Below are positions 41,763 through 55,980 of a DNA stretch of 64,000 nt, piece by piece. Within the stretch, counting starts at the first letter, position 1. Each line of letters opens with the position of its first letter. This DNA is from Anoplopoma fimbria (Eukaryota; Chordata; Actinopteri; Perciformes; Anoplopomatidae): assembly GCF_027596085.1 (NCBI RefSeq), contig NC_072472.1, forward strand, positions 18,542,680 through 18,606,679, written 5' to 3'. Position numbers and translations under genes: made by a program. The notes under the pieces are model-generated. The model saw nothing but the letters and a program-made list of their open reading frames with translations. It was not told where the DNA came from and made no database searches.

Positions 41763-43101
41763 CATAGTTGGAGGGCCTGTCACAAAAAGCCATTATTGTA
41801 ATTGGAAGTTAAAATCCCATTTGTTTCCCCCTCCAGTACTGTCAGTACCAACACTGGGGTCTTGTTACAAAAATTAACATTTGCTATCAGTGTCAAGGGT
41901 CACGCAAGAGAACATCAACTTATTGAAAAGGCTGCCACTCAAACAGCCGAGGCAGAGAGATTATTTACTACAGAGGAAAATGTTTCCGTTCCACCGCGGC
42001 CACTTGCTTGTTGCTCGTTTGCAGTGTTATTTTATTACTCTCCGTTGTTCAGTGTCAAATGCTGCTTTATGATAATGAGAGTCCAATTTGTAGATTTTCA
42101 CATTTGGCTCTTGTGAGTGAAAACAATCGATGGTGCTCAAGGTTTTTTCTCAAAAGGCTCTTATCCAATGCACTGAGTCTATCCTCTGCTTGTCCTATTG
42201 GAAAGTTTGGGGCCAGGCCTGGTCCCTAAAACCAATGACTGTATTTGACACTGAGCTATGTAAACTAAATAAACTTAACATGGTTTGATGGAAGTGTACA
42301 CACAACAAGGTGGTCCAAGTTCAGAGTCAGAGAGTGGGCAGCAGAGACCCCAAAGTAGACTAGGAGGCGCTATATTTTAAAGAGCAGAACCCAATCCCAG
42401 ATATAGCGGTTAAAAACTGTCTCCTCTTCGCTTTGTGCCGTGCTGGACTGAAGGGAGGATCAAACTATGTCAAGTGAGTTAATCATTGGTGGAGAACTGC
42501 TCAGCGCTCTGCAGAAGGTTGTAAAGGTCAGCAGGATTAGCTCAGTGAGGCCTTTTTCCCCCTCATGTTCTGTCCATATAATTACACACTTGATAAACAG
42601 GAAATTCAAAAGTAAAAGATAACATGGAGGTTTGTTTTACGGATGACGTTTTGAGCTATTGAGCTGCTGCCTATTTCAGTGCATACTTAAGGTGTAAGAA
42701 AAGTATTTAGTGCATGGCCTTCCACATTTTTTACTCAATCACATTTCTGTGACATTAAACTAGAATACACTGAGGATGATCTTCTTTAAAAGAAATTCCT
42801 AAAAATGTCCCACTTTCGTAGGGTGTATTATTAAAGAGTATTAAGGATCCCGACTATTTTTGTTTTGTTTTTCAAAGCACGACTGGCTAAAATCAAAATT
42901 CATTTCAGTGTTGTGCATGCTAAAGAGACCTCCGCGGCTACGGGAAGGCGTGCTGTGTCTCGTAACCCTGGAGTGAATTTTAGATATCCAGTCATGTTCA
43001 CAATATAATGTCTCGGAAATGTGTTAAATGTTCATAACGTTCTTGCTCAAATGCCCCAGATCTGGCCACAAGCAAGCATCTAATTAGCATAATATTCATA
43101 T

Positions 43102-43113
43102 CCCCCCCCCCCC
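43102..43113. repeat. Poly(C) run, 12 bp
   Basis: C12 flanked by TATTCATAT and TGCC. A second run, C14, lies at 43701-43714. Confidence 0.88.
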
Positions 43114-43859
43114 TGCCTAAAAAAAGCCTCTTAAGAGCAATTCTGGCATTGTCCATTTCTCTTATTTGCCTCTTATAGCTGTAACGTTTGCTTGATGCCC
43201 GGCCTGTGCCGAGCGATGGCACGCTGGGCTCATTGCGAATGCAGTGTGAATGCGCCGTTTGGGTACGGGCCCATGCATCTCCAGGGCCCTATAATCAGCT
43301 CTAAGTTGCTTCTATCAATCTTCATAACTGTAGTGGGTTGAGGAGGGAAGTGCAGCTAATCAGCCCTAACCGGCCCCCGTGTTCAGCCCCGACTTACAGC
43401 GAAGGCCGTATGCAAACAGTGTCCCATCGCACGCGTGTCTTTTTTGACTCGAATCTCTGGCCCGCCTCGCCAGGGCCATCCCGCAGATGGTCAGCTCCGA
43501 GCTGGAGTCTTTTTCTATTTTTTTTTCGTGAAAACGGGGCCCGTGACTTTCACTGAATAGCTGTTAGTGTAGGTTAATATAGGAGTGGTGGCCCTGCAGC
43601 GGTGGCAATCACAGCTCTGATCAGAGCCGGGCTTCAAAGACGTCTGTGCAAGTTGAAGCCAGGGTTGTCATTAGCTTCTGCCCTGCGCTTGACAGCCCTG
43701 CCCCCCCCCCCCCCACTCCCTCATCCTGTCTCTCTCTCGCTCTTCTACCTCTCTGTCTCTCTCTCAGCGCGCTCATTCTCTGTCCGTGTGCAAGCGGCCA
43801 CCGTAATCCCGGGGTGTGGGTGCTTGGGCCTGTCACTCCACATTTGCACTAAGCATCTT

Positions 43860-43960
43860 TCCTTCTCCTCATCTCCTTTGCCCTAATTGTATTGTAATAA
43901 GCAATTACAGATCTATTTATGTACACTAGAGCCGAGATTGGGCCACTTTTTTAAAGGGCA
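43860..43960. other. Candidate conserved non-coding block
   Basis: CCTAATTGTATTGTAATAAG then CAATTACAGATCTATTTATG looks like paired homeodomain sites in single-copy sequence. Visual judgement only. Confidence 0.25.
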
Positions 43961-44444
43961 CGCAGGGGAGAGGAGACGGTCCAAATGCGGCGCGCCCCCC
44001 TCGTCCCCAACTTGCAGCTGGACAGAAACACCGCTGCCGCTGCTAATCGCTCGCATTTCCCCCGCTCTTCGCTGACAATCTAATCCCGCTCTACCATCTT
44101 GTGCTCTGCCCTTGTTTTCTACCCACCAAAAGCAAAAGTGATTGTGCTGTTGTTTGTTGTTTATTGGCTGCGTTTTTTCTCTTTGTGAGTCAGCTCCAGT
44201 GATGCAAATGAGCAGAGGCAGTGTTTACCTGGTCTGGCCATGTTTTCCGTGTGCGTGTGCGTGCGTGTGTGTGTGTGTCTGCACAACGTCTAGGCCTTTG
44301 ATCATACTACATTGCATTGACAGATGCTTTCTGGTGCTTTCTGGTTGCTCATGAACGAGGCCGCGGACGAGATCTGAATGCCAGTAATTATATCCCCTTG
44401 CTGGAGCGATAACAATTGTGGCTTATACAACAAAGTGCCATGGC

Positions 44445-44490
<46 letters not shown>
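44445..44490. repeat. Poly(T) tract, about 46 bp with one C
   Basis: T11, C, then T34. It could be an antisense retroposon tail, but no body is recognisable on the minus strand. Confidence 0.92.
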
Positions 44491-44697
44491 CTCTCCCTCT
44501 ATCTGTCCCATTATTTTTAGGTATGAGAAATGACATCGAAATCCCCTGTCTGCTTCCTCCCCGTCTGGGCCGCTGTGTTTACAGCTGTTTGTGAGCCTAC
44601 ATGTGTGAGAGGTGGGGGCCATGATAAAGGCTTACACCTTGTAATCATAGCTGGATGTGTGATCTCGGCGACCTGCCGGAGAACCGGCTCGGAGAAT

Positions 44698-47032
<2,335 letters not shown>

Positions 47033-47108
<76 letters not shown>
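47033..47108. repeat. (CA)n microsatellite, about 76 bp
   Basis: Pure CA tract, seven bases before a POU octamer at 47115-47122. Confidence 0.97.
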
Positions 47109-47110
<2 letters not shown>

Positions 47111-47489
47111 AAAGATGCAAATCAGACAAAAGATCAGAGTCATCAAAGTGAAACAGCCTGTTCTGGAGTGACTTTGATAATTACCTGCCTGGCGTGGCCT
47201 AAAAAGATATAGAACGTCCCAAGTTTGCTCTGTCGCTTTGTGGATCAGAGAGAAGGAGGAGGGGATGGGGGTTAACGGAGTCAAACTGCCGGTGTGTGTT
47301 TTGCAAACATTTTTTGTTGGATTTTTCTAAATCTAAAGTAACCAGGAAACTTACAGATTTAAGTTTACGGATAGAAGTTTACGTGTCCTGTTCATTTACA
47401 CTATCAACAAGGTCTTTATTTTGTCCGTGATGGTTTATTACCAAAACTTTTCACCAGTTTTGCTGTCTCAGCTGTGTCCGTAGTCAGGA

Positions 47490-47722
47490 TCCATCAATCC
47501 GACTTTTCCAGTTCCGATACCTGGGCTTTGGGTATCAGCTGTTACCGAGAGCTGATACGATTACTTTGTCAAACAATATGTAACAAATAAATACATGGAT
47601 ATAAATGTGTAAAAATTTGTTTTTATTTAATTAAATAATGGTTTCAAAAACCAGATCAGGCCTATTTGAGCTATTTCGGTCAATATCGGGGCAAATATCA
47701 GTTCCAGTCCATCTCTAGTCTG
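47490..47722. mobile_element. Decayed MITE-like dispersed repeat
   Basis: CCGATACCTGGGCTTTGGGT, ATCAGCTGTTACCGAGAGCT, GATACGATTACTTTG at the left and TATCGGGGCAAATATCAGTT, CCATCTCTAG at the right. These match the 'ccgatacc-gagctttgggtatcggc' and 'tcggtgcatctctag' ends of a fish repeat that I recall. Diverged. Confidence 0.45.
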
Positions 47723-48172
47723 GAGCTTTGTTCATAAATACTCGGCCTCTCGTGCAGGCCGTACCAGAATGATAAGGCGGATTACTGCAGCCTGAAATTC
47801 GTCAAAGAAAAATATCTGTATATTCAACATGAACATAACACTAATGCATTAAACTGCACATACCTTAAACTCAGCATCTTAATTAGGCTGCGATATTTTG
47901 AGTCGGATTGCCTGCACTGTGGCGTCCCACTCTGGCCTATATAAAGGCAGCCTGTCCCGATTCTCTGGTCCGCGTGGGTACTGGGTAGGAAGTACAGAAC
48001 AGTATATGAGAAGGATAAAGTATGCAATATAAATGCTGGTATAATTTTTATGTGATGGATGTGAATGATTTAAATAGCTCAGGGGATTTACTAGGTGTCA
48101 GGTTTTGTGCTCTCACAGTGCCAGCCTCCTCATCCTTCCTGGATACTCCCTGTGATGTCAGCAACTGCACAG

Positions 48173-48351
<179 letters not shown>

Positions 48352-48952
48352 TGCTGCAGGCTAGGAGTAGGATATTGTTGTTGAGGTGTATGGACAAATC
48401 AGTCAGTTTTTAAACACTCTCTGGACAGTATTATCGTGACCTGAATCTTTATTTATTTAAATTTTTTTCATGTAGACTGACAATAGCTGAAGTTTTTCTG
48501 CACACCGTTTAACTGCCATGCGAGCTATGTAATTGTGTTCTCTGGTGATTTACGGTTTGAAGCATTAGCTATTCTTGAATTTGAAATGCACTGAAGTTAT
48601 AAACTAAATGCAAAGTTTAGGAAAAGATAGATGTTGTCAGTTTGAGTTTTTGCCTTTACGAAATTCAAGATGGTCCAGATGCTTTTTAGAGTGAATTCAG
48701 TCTCTTGCTTACTTCTGGAAATACAAAATGGTTTAGGTCCAGCCTTTATTACTTAAGTGCTTGGCATGATGAAACAGTGTAGCTTTCCTCTTGATGACCT
48801 CAAGGTCATGCTGTTCCTAGAGTTCGATAGTTTGTCATTTTTGTTCTGTCCGTCGTTGTTAGAAATTGCTAACACGTGTCAATAAGAGTGGCCCTTGAAG
48901 CTTTTTTCACATTTTGTTCTGCTTCTCTGTATGTATCTGCAGCTTGCCTTCT

Positions 48953-48966
48953 ATTACCATGGTAAT
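48953..48966. promoter_or_regulatory. Perfect 14-bp palindrome, X-box-like
   Basis: ATTACCATGGTAAT is self-complementary. It differs from the RFX consensus GTNRCC(N0-3)RGYAAC only at the outermost base of each arm. Confidence 0.35.
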
Positions 48967-50357
48967 GCACTGGGGCAGTAATCGTTGCAGCCCTTCACGC
49001 ACGCAAGAAGTGTGTAAGCACACACACGCTCAATCACGCACACTCATAACTCTCCTTACTGTCTCTTAGGGAGGTGCAAAAATAACTGGATGTTTGAAAT
49101 TGGGTTAAGGGAAAAAAAAACTGGGTTGAAGAGCGGTCCATTTTTAAATCTGTCAGCTTGTATTGAAATGTAGTCGAAAGAGACTTTAAAAATACTACGC
49201 CAAGCTGGACCCAAATGATCAGAACTAATGTTGCTTCAAATGCAGTGAGGGGTGTTTTCTGTTCCCTTGTGGTAATTATGCGTATGTATGTGTATGTGAT
49301 TTGGTTAAAAAAGAAAAAAATGCATTCGTTAAGATGTAAAATGATCTGTGTCAAATTAAATGCAATTTCTGAATCATTCCATCCAATCAGCTAGTTTTTC
49401 CATTTGCTGCATATTTACAAAAGGAAAAAACAACAGCGGTTCTTTAAGTAGTCAGGGAATAGCTGATATCTTTTGTGTTGGTTAAAATGCATTAAACATC
49501 CGTAAAGACATTTATTACCTTTTTGCACCAAATGGCATCGCCATAAGTACACAATACAAAGCAATGCGGCTTGTCTGACATCACCACGGAGAGAAAAGTA
49601 GAGAAAGTAATTCCGTTGTAGCACGACTCTAGCAATCCCATCAGCTACTGGGCAGACGTGTCAAATTACAACGACACGGCCGAAAACCTGACCGGTTGTA
49701 GCCCGATGGAACGAGGTCGAAAGATGGCCGGGGGACCGGGTGGCCCAGGAGGGGAAGCAGGACAAACAGCTGATCTAGAGAGGCAAGCAGAGATGAACAT
49801 TGACTTGTTTATTTATTTTTTTTAAATCTTTTTTTAACCTAGATTGGCAATGATAAAAGTGAGTGATGTTGATAAGTACTCACACAGCCAGTTTATCAGC
49901 AGCTGTCTGGCTGGGGGTTTGCCCGCGGCTGCATCCAAGGCTGATAACCTCTGAGGCCTGAGGCATGATGTTGGGAGGGGGGGGGGGATATGAGGCAGTT
50001 GCTGGGTCTTTGCCAATGTTTAACCCCAAACCAGTCAGTTGATATTTTGCATGTGCACCAGTATCCATCAAACATTGTCAAGTCGGAAAAAACAACGACA
50101 TAATCTTCCATAAGCCTCACTGAGAGCCTGTAATGCCCATTTGCACAGCAGGAAATACAATTGTTGGATGAATGTAAAAATGGAGACAACTTAGTTATTC
50201 TTCAATCCGCACCACCAGGAGGGCCTAAAAGAAAAAAACCCATAACTGATCATTAATGACATCAGTCCCAGCTTTTTTCTCGCCGTCAGACTTGGCACAG
50301 AGCTCTCTTCGGTCGAAGCTGCTCTCCGTCTGCCTCAGGTGTACTACAAGGGGGTCA

Positions 50358-50370
50358 TTACCATGGTAAC
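50358..50370. promoter_or_regulatory. RFX X-box-like site 1
   Basis: TTACCATGGTAAC, preceded by A: ATTACC-AT-GGTAAC has one mismatch (first base) to the X-box consensus. Confidence 0.42.
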
Positions 50371-50460
50371 AGTTAGCATGTCGCACTATAACGCCACGTC
50401 AGCCATTGAAGGTCATTAGCACGTTAACATGTGTGGAGTTCCTGGCCTAAGTATGGCACG

Positions 50461-50474
50461 GTAACCATGGTAAC
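50461..50474. promoter_or_regulatory. RFX X-box-like site 2, full consensus match
   Basis: GTAACC-AT-GGTAAC fits GTNRCC(N0-3)RGYAAC at every position. A further half-site, GGATGGTAAC, follows at 50487-50496. RFX factors bind such sites to drive ciliary and other genes; activity in this intron is unknown. Confidence 0.5.
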
Positions 50475-51717
50475 ATGTCTATGATAGGATGGTAACAGTT
50501 CCGCTTGCTGTTGAGTAAGATTTCTAAGTTGTATTGCTCGGTGGTATTTCTGCATATTGTTTGTAATGACATATACAGCTGTACACCTGAATGCCATTGC
50601 AAATTACTACACATACAGGGCAAAATTCACAGAAGGAGGGTGGGGCATTTTTCTTTTGAACAATTAAGACCAAAAGAAACTGTAATTCTCAAAGATCAGC
50701 ACTTATAGGAACACACAGTTAAAGGGAAATCAATAACGTCTTCAGAGAGTCGGTGGTAACTGAACTGCGGGTTTAAGGTTTTACTATCCCAAACTTTCTG
50801 GTGATAATTGCAGCTATGAGTGACATTTTTCTTTTTCCCTCCACTTCAAATCATGCCATCTGCTTTTACAGTCTGAAGATGTGCGTTTGAAAACACCAAC
50901 AGCACCGACAGACCAGGAAATTGAATCCCAAGTACGGTTTCTCTCCGTCCGGATTTAAGTTTTGAGGAATGCTGCAGCACCTCGTCTGTAGGAGCCTGTA
51001 GCTGGAAGTCTGAAATGTAGCTTTTTTCTCTCTGCCACTGGTCTATCTGCTGTGTTTTTTGCGTAAAGGCAACAATTAAGATTTGTGACGTGAACAGTTG
51101 CAATTAGCAAAAAAAAAAGGGCATTGATCTGAAAAACTTTGTGGTCATGTTCACACTTTAATATATCAGTAGGTCAAGATACTTTTCTTGAGACAAGGCA
51201 GAAAGAGGTTGCAAGTGTTGCGTGATTAGTGAATTCGCCCAATACTGTGTTTGCATATTTAAGACTTTGGCCAACTGCACATTTTCAGTGGTTAGCGAAA
51301 GGCTTTTCTCAGTGTAATAAAAGATCCATGCTTATCTTTTTATGGGTCTCAAAAACAAACTCTTCTTGCCGTTGCCAGCACCTCTAGCCCTGAAGTACAC
51401 GCTGTGCATGGAGCTCTTTTAAACTTTTAAATTGGAGTCTCAAAATGTAGACCGCTGAAAATGTATAACAATTTGTCATGCACCATATTTTGTTTTTCCT
51501 CAGATGGCTTAATTGAATTTTGTGGTAAAACAATATAATGTAATAAGAAAAACATGAAAAATAACAGAAGTAAAAAAAAAAAAGAAGAAACTGCAATAGC
51601 AGAGGGCCCATGTGTGGGAGGCTGTGTGCATATGCGCAGGCTATGTGCCTGTGAGACTGTGTGCACCTGGAAAGCACTTGACAGATGGTTACTTCAGCTC
51701 GAGCTGAATGTTGCTTC

Positions 51718-51744
51718 TTTTTTTTTTTTTTTTTTTTTTTACAG
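51718..51744 (+). repeat. Poly(T) 23 bp ending in ACAG
   Basis: T23 followed immediately by ACAG, which resembles a 3' splice site. No plausible exon follows. Confidence 0.85.
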
Positions 51745-51932
51745 TGTTAAGCCTCTTTCATAGATTGAAAGTGTTGCGGTCAGCGTTTTTGATCAAGGCG
51801 GACTCTTTCTCTTTCTTGATAGTTTGCTCTGCATCTCCAGAGTGTGTTTATTCTGCCCCGGCCATTTATTTTTTGTTTGATTCCGGTGAGCTGAGGGAGA
51901 TCAGAGCTGAGTATTTCTCTGCTGCCCGTTCT

Positions 51933-51934
<2 letters not shown>

Positions 51935-51971
<37 letters not shown>
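51935..51971. repeat. Poly(T) tract, 37 bp
   Basis: Uninterrupted T run about 1.1 kb before the msi2 exon. The reverse complement would be a poly(A) tail, but no retroposon body is recognised. Confidence 0.93.
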
Positions 51972-51972
<1 letters not shown>

Positions 51973-52689
51973 TTTGCCAGTAAGATAACAGAGCAGTGCA
52001 TTAAAAATCATTATATGCTGACATTATATCAGTAAATTCCCAAACTGTAGTATAGATTGGTGGAGATAGACAATAACACATCGTACTCTGGTCCTTTCTC
52101 CATTGGCCAAACCAGACCATTAGTTTAGACAGAGGTCAGCTGAGTGTTCCAACAGCCTCTCACCATAAGGTCAGATCAGGCCAAAGCTATATTCATTGAA
52201 ACAACATCGGTGCCATAAAGAAACAAAGTGCTTGAGCGTCAGTAATAAGTGTCTTTACACTTTTTCTTTGACCTTTAAATAAAGAATACAAAACCTAAAT
52301 CCTGAATTTCTCTTTGGCAAATAATAAAGGTTGATCTTATTAATAAAACAGTTTAATTTGTCTCAATTCATATGTCCATGTAATGTTGGCGCGTGAACAC
52401 CGTTTCATACATTCATGGGTTAATTTTTAGTCGTGTGCAAAAAGAGAAATAGTGCCTCGCAGATTTTACTCTGTCACTGGTGTTGTATTACTGTATTTCC
52501 CTGAGAAATTGTCCTCCTAAATTTAGCCTGCACTCTCTGCAGCAGATGTTCGTGCCCTTTTTGATGCCGTGGGTAATAATCCTTAATATTCTTGCTGTTT
52601 GAAACTAAATGAGGCTTTAATGCACTCTGATTCCATCTTCCAGCACTCATTAATTTTTATTTTTTTTATAAATGTCCATAAATTATTTC

Positions 52690-52711
52690 TTTTTTTTTTT
52701 TTTTTTTTTTT
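52690..52711. repeat. Poly(T) tract, 22 bp
   Basis: T22 lying 325 bp before the msi2 exon; a possible binding place for U-rich RNA-binding proteins. Confidence 0.92.
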
Positions 52712-53002
52712 GTTTTGCAAAGATGAACAGCAACTTTTATGGATGAAATGGAGGTCTCTAATTGTGTGACAGTCTGTTTTGATTAGAGCTTCAATTTGAA
52801 ATGCCATCGTGACGGGAAAATTCACAGAACTGCTTTGCTTCGCCACAAGTGTTTTTGTTCCTGCCGATACCTTCAGCATTCGCGATCTTGTGTTTATGAA
52901 ACGTGATTACTGTTTATTCCTGTTTAGCGACAATGTATCCTCGCTCCTTTATGTCCCTCGCCATCACAGGTGCTGCTTGATCGGTGCGTTTGAAGCCTCA
53001 CC

Positions 53003-53036
53003 ACTAATCCTCTCCTCTCGCCCTTTTCTTTTCCAG
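53003..53036 (+). promoter_or_regulatory. msi2: 3' splice site of the msi2 exon (branch point, pyrimidine tract, AG)
   Basis: ACTAATC at 53003-53009 fits the yUnAy branch consensus, with the likely branch A at 53007, about 30 nt before the exon. A nearly pure C/T stretch follows from 53008 and ends in TTTTCCAG, with AG at 53035-53036. The spacing is normal for a U2-type intron, and this signal fixes the exon start. Confidence 0.88.
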
Positions 53037-53129
53037 ATGGTCACAAGAACAAAGAAAATATTTGTGGGCGGCTTGTCAGCCAATACAGTAGTGGAGGATG
53101 TGAAGCAGTATTTTGAACAGTTTGGGAAG
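53037..53129 (+). CDS. msi2: Musashi-2 internal exon, first half of RRM2 (partial gene)
   Basis: A 31-codon exon reading MVTRTKKIFVGGLSAN, then TVVEDVKQYFEQFGK. It covers beta1, alpha1 and the start of beta2 of an RNA-recognition motif. The RNP2 motif IFVGGL is at exon residues 9-14; RNP1 must lie in the next exon, which is not in this window. Musashi proteins are cytoplasmic RNA-binding translational regulators of stem and progenitor cells that bind UAG-containing 3' UTRs. Ala in LSAN and Val in TVVED match vertebrate Musashi-2; Musashi-1 has Val and Thr at these places (from memory of the family). The exon is bounded by TTTTCCAG and AAG|GTAAGA and is phase 0 on both sides. The ATG at its start is an internal codon, not an initiator: the family continues from RRM1 through a linker ending in Pro-Lys. 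Fish usually carry msi2a and msi2b, and 31 residues cannot tell them apart. Confidence 0.95.
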
Positions 53130-53135
53130 GTAAGA
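53127..53135 (+). promoter_or_regulatory. msi2: 5' splice site of the msi2 exon
   Basis: AAG|GTAAGA is a near-consensus U1 site. It follows the last codon (Lys) of FGK, so the exon ends in phase 0 as at its start. Reading through it runs into a poly(T)/(ATT)n stretch at 53144-53169 with no Musashi similarity, which confirms that coding stops here. Confidence 0.9.
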
Positions 53136-53150
53136 CATTTTCCTTTTTTT

Positions 53151-53169
53151 ATTATTATTATTATTATTA
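53151..53169. repeat. (ATT)n after the donor
   Basis: Six ATT units start 21 bases after the GT of the donor, preceded by T7. U-rich sequence just past a donor is the kind bound by TIA1-type splicing factors (established for such sequences in general). Confidence 0.85.
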
Positions 53170-53550
53170 CCCTGCACAGTGTTCATTGCATGCTGTGTCG
53201 TTGGGTGTTCCACAAAAATGAAAGCCGTATCATCATTAAGAGTGAAATATGTTAATTGGATAATTACACAATCAGTGCACAGTGCCCCCTGTCACTCAGC
53301 GAGTGTCATTATGGTTTAGACCACACGGCCAGCACTGCCATCTTCACAGTGATCAGCGAGGAATTTGAGGCTTAAAAGAAGCCGGCGGCACGAGTTAGGC
53401 TCTTTTCCTGACAGTAAGACAAATAAATCTCTTATCGTGACGAGCAAACAACTGAAGACATGGCAATAGCCTCGCATCGCCTACAAATACCCGGTCAACA
53501 ACATGCATTTTTGCTCACAGAGCAAAAACAAGCAATGGCAACCAGCTGCA

Positions 53551-53666
<116 letters not shown>

Positions 53667-53802
53667 CCAGTTCATTCAGCAGAGGCTCATATTCAGCTGT
53701 TTGTTCCTGTCTGCTGCAGCAGTTTTCTGCACGCTGCTCTCATGACCGATACCCCCAGCAGAGTGTGGCGTACATGCACACACGCTTTTCACACAAGGAC
53801 AT

Positions 53803-53891
<89 letters not shown>
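53803..53891. repeat. (CA)n microsatellite, about 89 bp
   Basis: Pure CA tract after interrupted CACACG/ACACAAGG motifs, 137 bp after the preceding CA tract. Confidence 0.97.
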
Positions 53892-53895
<4 letters not shown>

Positions 53896-54239
53896 AGGTT
53901 TGATACAGTGGCAGCATTTCACAGATAATGTCCCCCACACCGAGCGGAGATCCATTTCCCTCATGCCATATTCCACATCAGTCAAGGTCACCTTCAGCTG
54001 CTACAGTCCCCGTAACACCAGCTCTTGACCTTGGGTTTAAACAATTTCACTGAGGATGGATTTTTCATGGGCACATTATGAACAACGTCCCGAAGGAGAT
54101 TGGAGGATTTGCAAATTAATAGAAAACTGTTTTTTGTTTTTTTTGTTGCTCCGAGACAATACGCAACCAGCTCTCCCGCTATAAAGCCCTGTGTCATATT
54201 CTTGACTTAAAGGGAAGCAAGGTGAAGGACTTTGTTTTG

Positions 54240-54440
54240 CTCTTTATCTGTGCAAGTGGCATTAAAGACCTCGTCGTGGCCCGGTCCAAATAAAGACGGC
54301 TTATTTGCACAATAGAACGCGGCGGGCAAATATTCAGCACGACTTCGCAATCAATGGATCTGAGAAAGGGCCTCCAAATGATTTTCGACTTGATTGAATG
54401 ACATAATTGACTTGATTATACAAAGTTTTTTTCCTCCTTG
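54240..54440. other. Candidate conserved non-coding block
   Basis: Repeat-free. Words such as CCAAATAAAGACGGCTTATTTGC, CAAATATTCAGCACGAC and GATTGAATGACATAATTGAC resemble Fox, Hox and Meis/Tgif-type sites. Visual judgement only. Confidence 0.25.
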
Positions 54441-54830
54441 AGGAATCCTCAAATGCTTAGGAGGAAACAAACAAATCAGACTGATTGAGCGAGATCTTGT
54501 GCATGTTTCTGTGTGTGTTTTTATAGCCTACTTGTGCATGCTCGGATGTTTTCTGCAGTGCCGCTCTCGCCATGCGTGAGTGTGTCAGCGATTAAGTGTA
54601 TTTCTGTGGGTGCGTGATTAAGGGTGCACGTGTGTGTCTACGTGTGTGTGTACGCGCAGGTTTGAGTGTCTTCAAATCAGAGTGGATATTGTGGTCTATG
54701 GTAGACGAGATGCAGAGCAAAAGGAAGTGTCATTTTTTTCTGTTTTGTGTGTCATCCTTCCTTTCTGCCTTACACATCCCGGGATTTATTAAATAACCTG
54801 CCTGTCACTGCAACCTACCATTATCGCCAT

Positions 54831-54834
<4 letters not shown>

Positions 54835-54929
<95 letters not shown>
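54835..54929. repeat. (CA)n microsatellite, about 95 bp
   Basis: Pure CA tract, third in the first 1.8 kb after the msi2 exon. Confidence 0.98.
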
Positions 54930-55648
54930 ACTCTGAGGACTTAGACACAGAGTGGGAAAACCAATTAATTCAGTTTTCCCTCCGTAAGAATCTTGGTGGC
55001 AGTATGTGTATCAGTCTGTCAGTCACCAGTCAGTCTTTTCTGTTCGTCTCTCTGCCTGTGTGCATGTCAAGGGGTGGTGGTGGAGCGGGGGGGCATTAGC
55101 CGGCGTGGTCACGGGGCAGCTAGTTATTTATATTTCCGGGGAGTGTGTTTTTGAAGCACTTATCAATCATCGTGCAACTACAGCTTAAGGCGCCAGCAAA
55201 TGTTCTTCCTCACTGGGAACAAGCCGTTTCACTGATATTATTTTGCAAGCACTGTGTTTACGTGTGTGTGTTTTGTGTGTGTGTGCGTGTGTGTGTGTGA
55301 GTGTGCGAGGCGGCATAGGCCAATTAGCAGGATGTGGTCCACAGAGATGGCGGCGGTTGGGAGGCAGTGGAGGGGAAACAGCTGGTGTGGCCACAATTGG
55401 GTCACAGGTTCTGTCTGTATCCCTCCACACTCTCTCACTCCCCCATGCCCCCCGCCCAACGCCACCGCCTCAGTCCCTCCCTCCTGTCTCCATTCTGTCA
55501 TGGGGGAGAGGTGGCATTTGTTATGGGGAGAGGCTGACAGCTCTCATGCACATCAGTCTCTCTGCCACTCTCCCAGCCGTCACCATTAGAGAAGAGCACA
55601 TGCCCGAGACCTGGCACAACTTCAGAGGAGAACTCCTCCACAGCAACA

Positions 55649-55669
55649 TTTTTTTTTTTTTTTTTTTTT
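55649..55669. repeat. Poly(T) tract, 21 bp, followed by TTGCCTACAG
   Basis: T21, then GTTGCCTACAG. It forms a strong-looking 3' splice site at 55679-55680. The following frame stays open to 55881 but has no recognisable domain. Confidence 0.85.
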
Positions 55670-55845
55670 GTTGCCTACAGAACATGCTGAAGGTGTGCAT
55701 TCGAAGTGTTTGTGACAGTCATTTGAACAGAGCTGAAGTGTGGTTCTGTTTGACTGATTCTAATGCATCTCAGATGGATCCCATTACCTGCCTAATAGTA
55801 GCCACATCCTGCCTTGCATTTCTCTTTTTTTTTTTCTTCTCTCAG

Positions 55846-55980
55846 GCAGCAAACTACACCTTAGCCCTGCGAGCCAAATGAGACAATCTTATCAGCACTG
55901 CCTGGCCTCCCTTTTATATTCAAGGACTCTTAACTGGAGGCTGCTGCTATTTCGGTCTTGCAATAAAGTCAAATGAATCA
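55846..55980 (+). other. Possible cryptic terminal exon of msi2 (intronic polyadenylation)
   Basis: A strong acceptor (pyrimidine tract 55820-55843, AG at 55844-55845) is followed, in the phase that the msi2 exon would supply, by 11 codons, AANYTLALRAK, then TGA at 55879-55881. AATAAA lies at 55962-55967, with TCA cleavage-like and GTGTGCTGTTTGTG downstream sequence at 55982-55995. All parts of a short 3' terminal exon are present. If used, it would give Musashi-2 truncated in RRM2. There is no transcript evidence; chance is a fair alternative. Confidence 0.25.
55962..55967 (+). terminator. Canonical AATAAA hexamer with GU-rich downstream sequence
   Basis: AATAAA followed 15-28 nt later by TGTGCTGTTTGTG. 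This is the layout of a vertebrate cleavage/polyadenylation site. It lies inside the msi2 intron, so it must be unused, weak or regulated. Confidence 0.3.

Noticed and set aside
52809..53255. A 148-codon open frame containing the Musashi peptide, with extra residues on both sides
   Set aside because: Residues before MVTRTKK and after FGK have no similarity to Musashi and lie outside the AG and GT splice signals; the frame is intron read-through.
55243..55881. 212-codon plus-strand frame
   Set aside because: It crosses GT repeats, C-rich sequence and poly(T) runs with no domain. Only its last part, after the acceptor at 55845, is kept as a speculative terminal exon.
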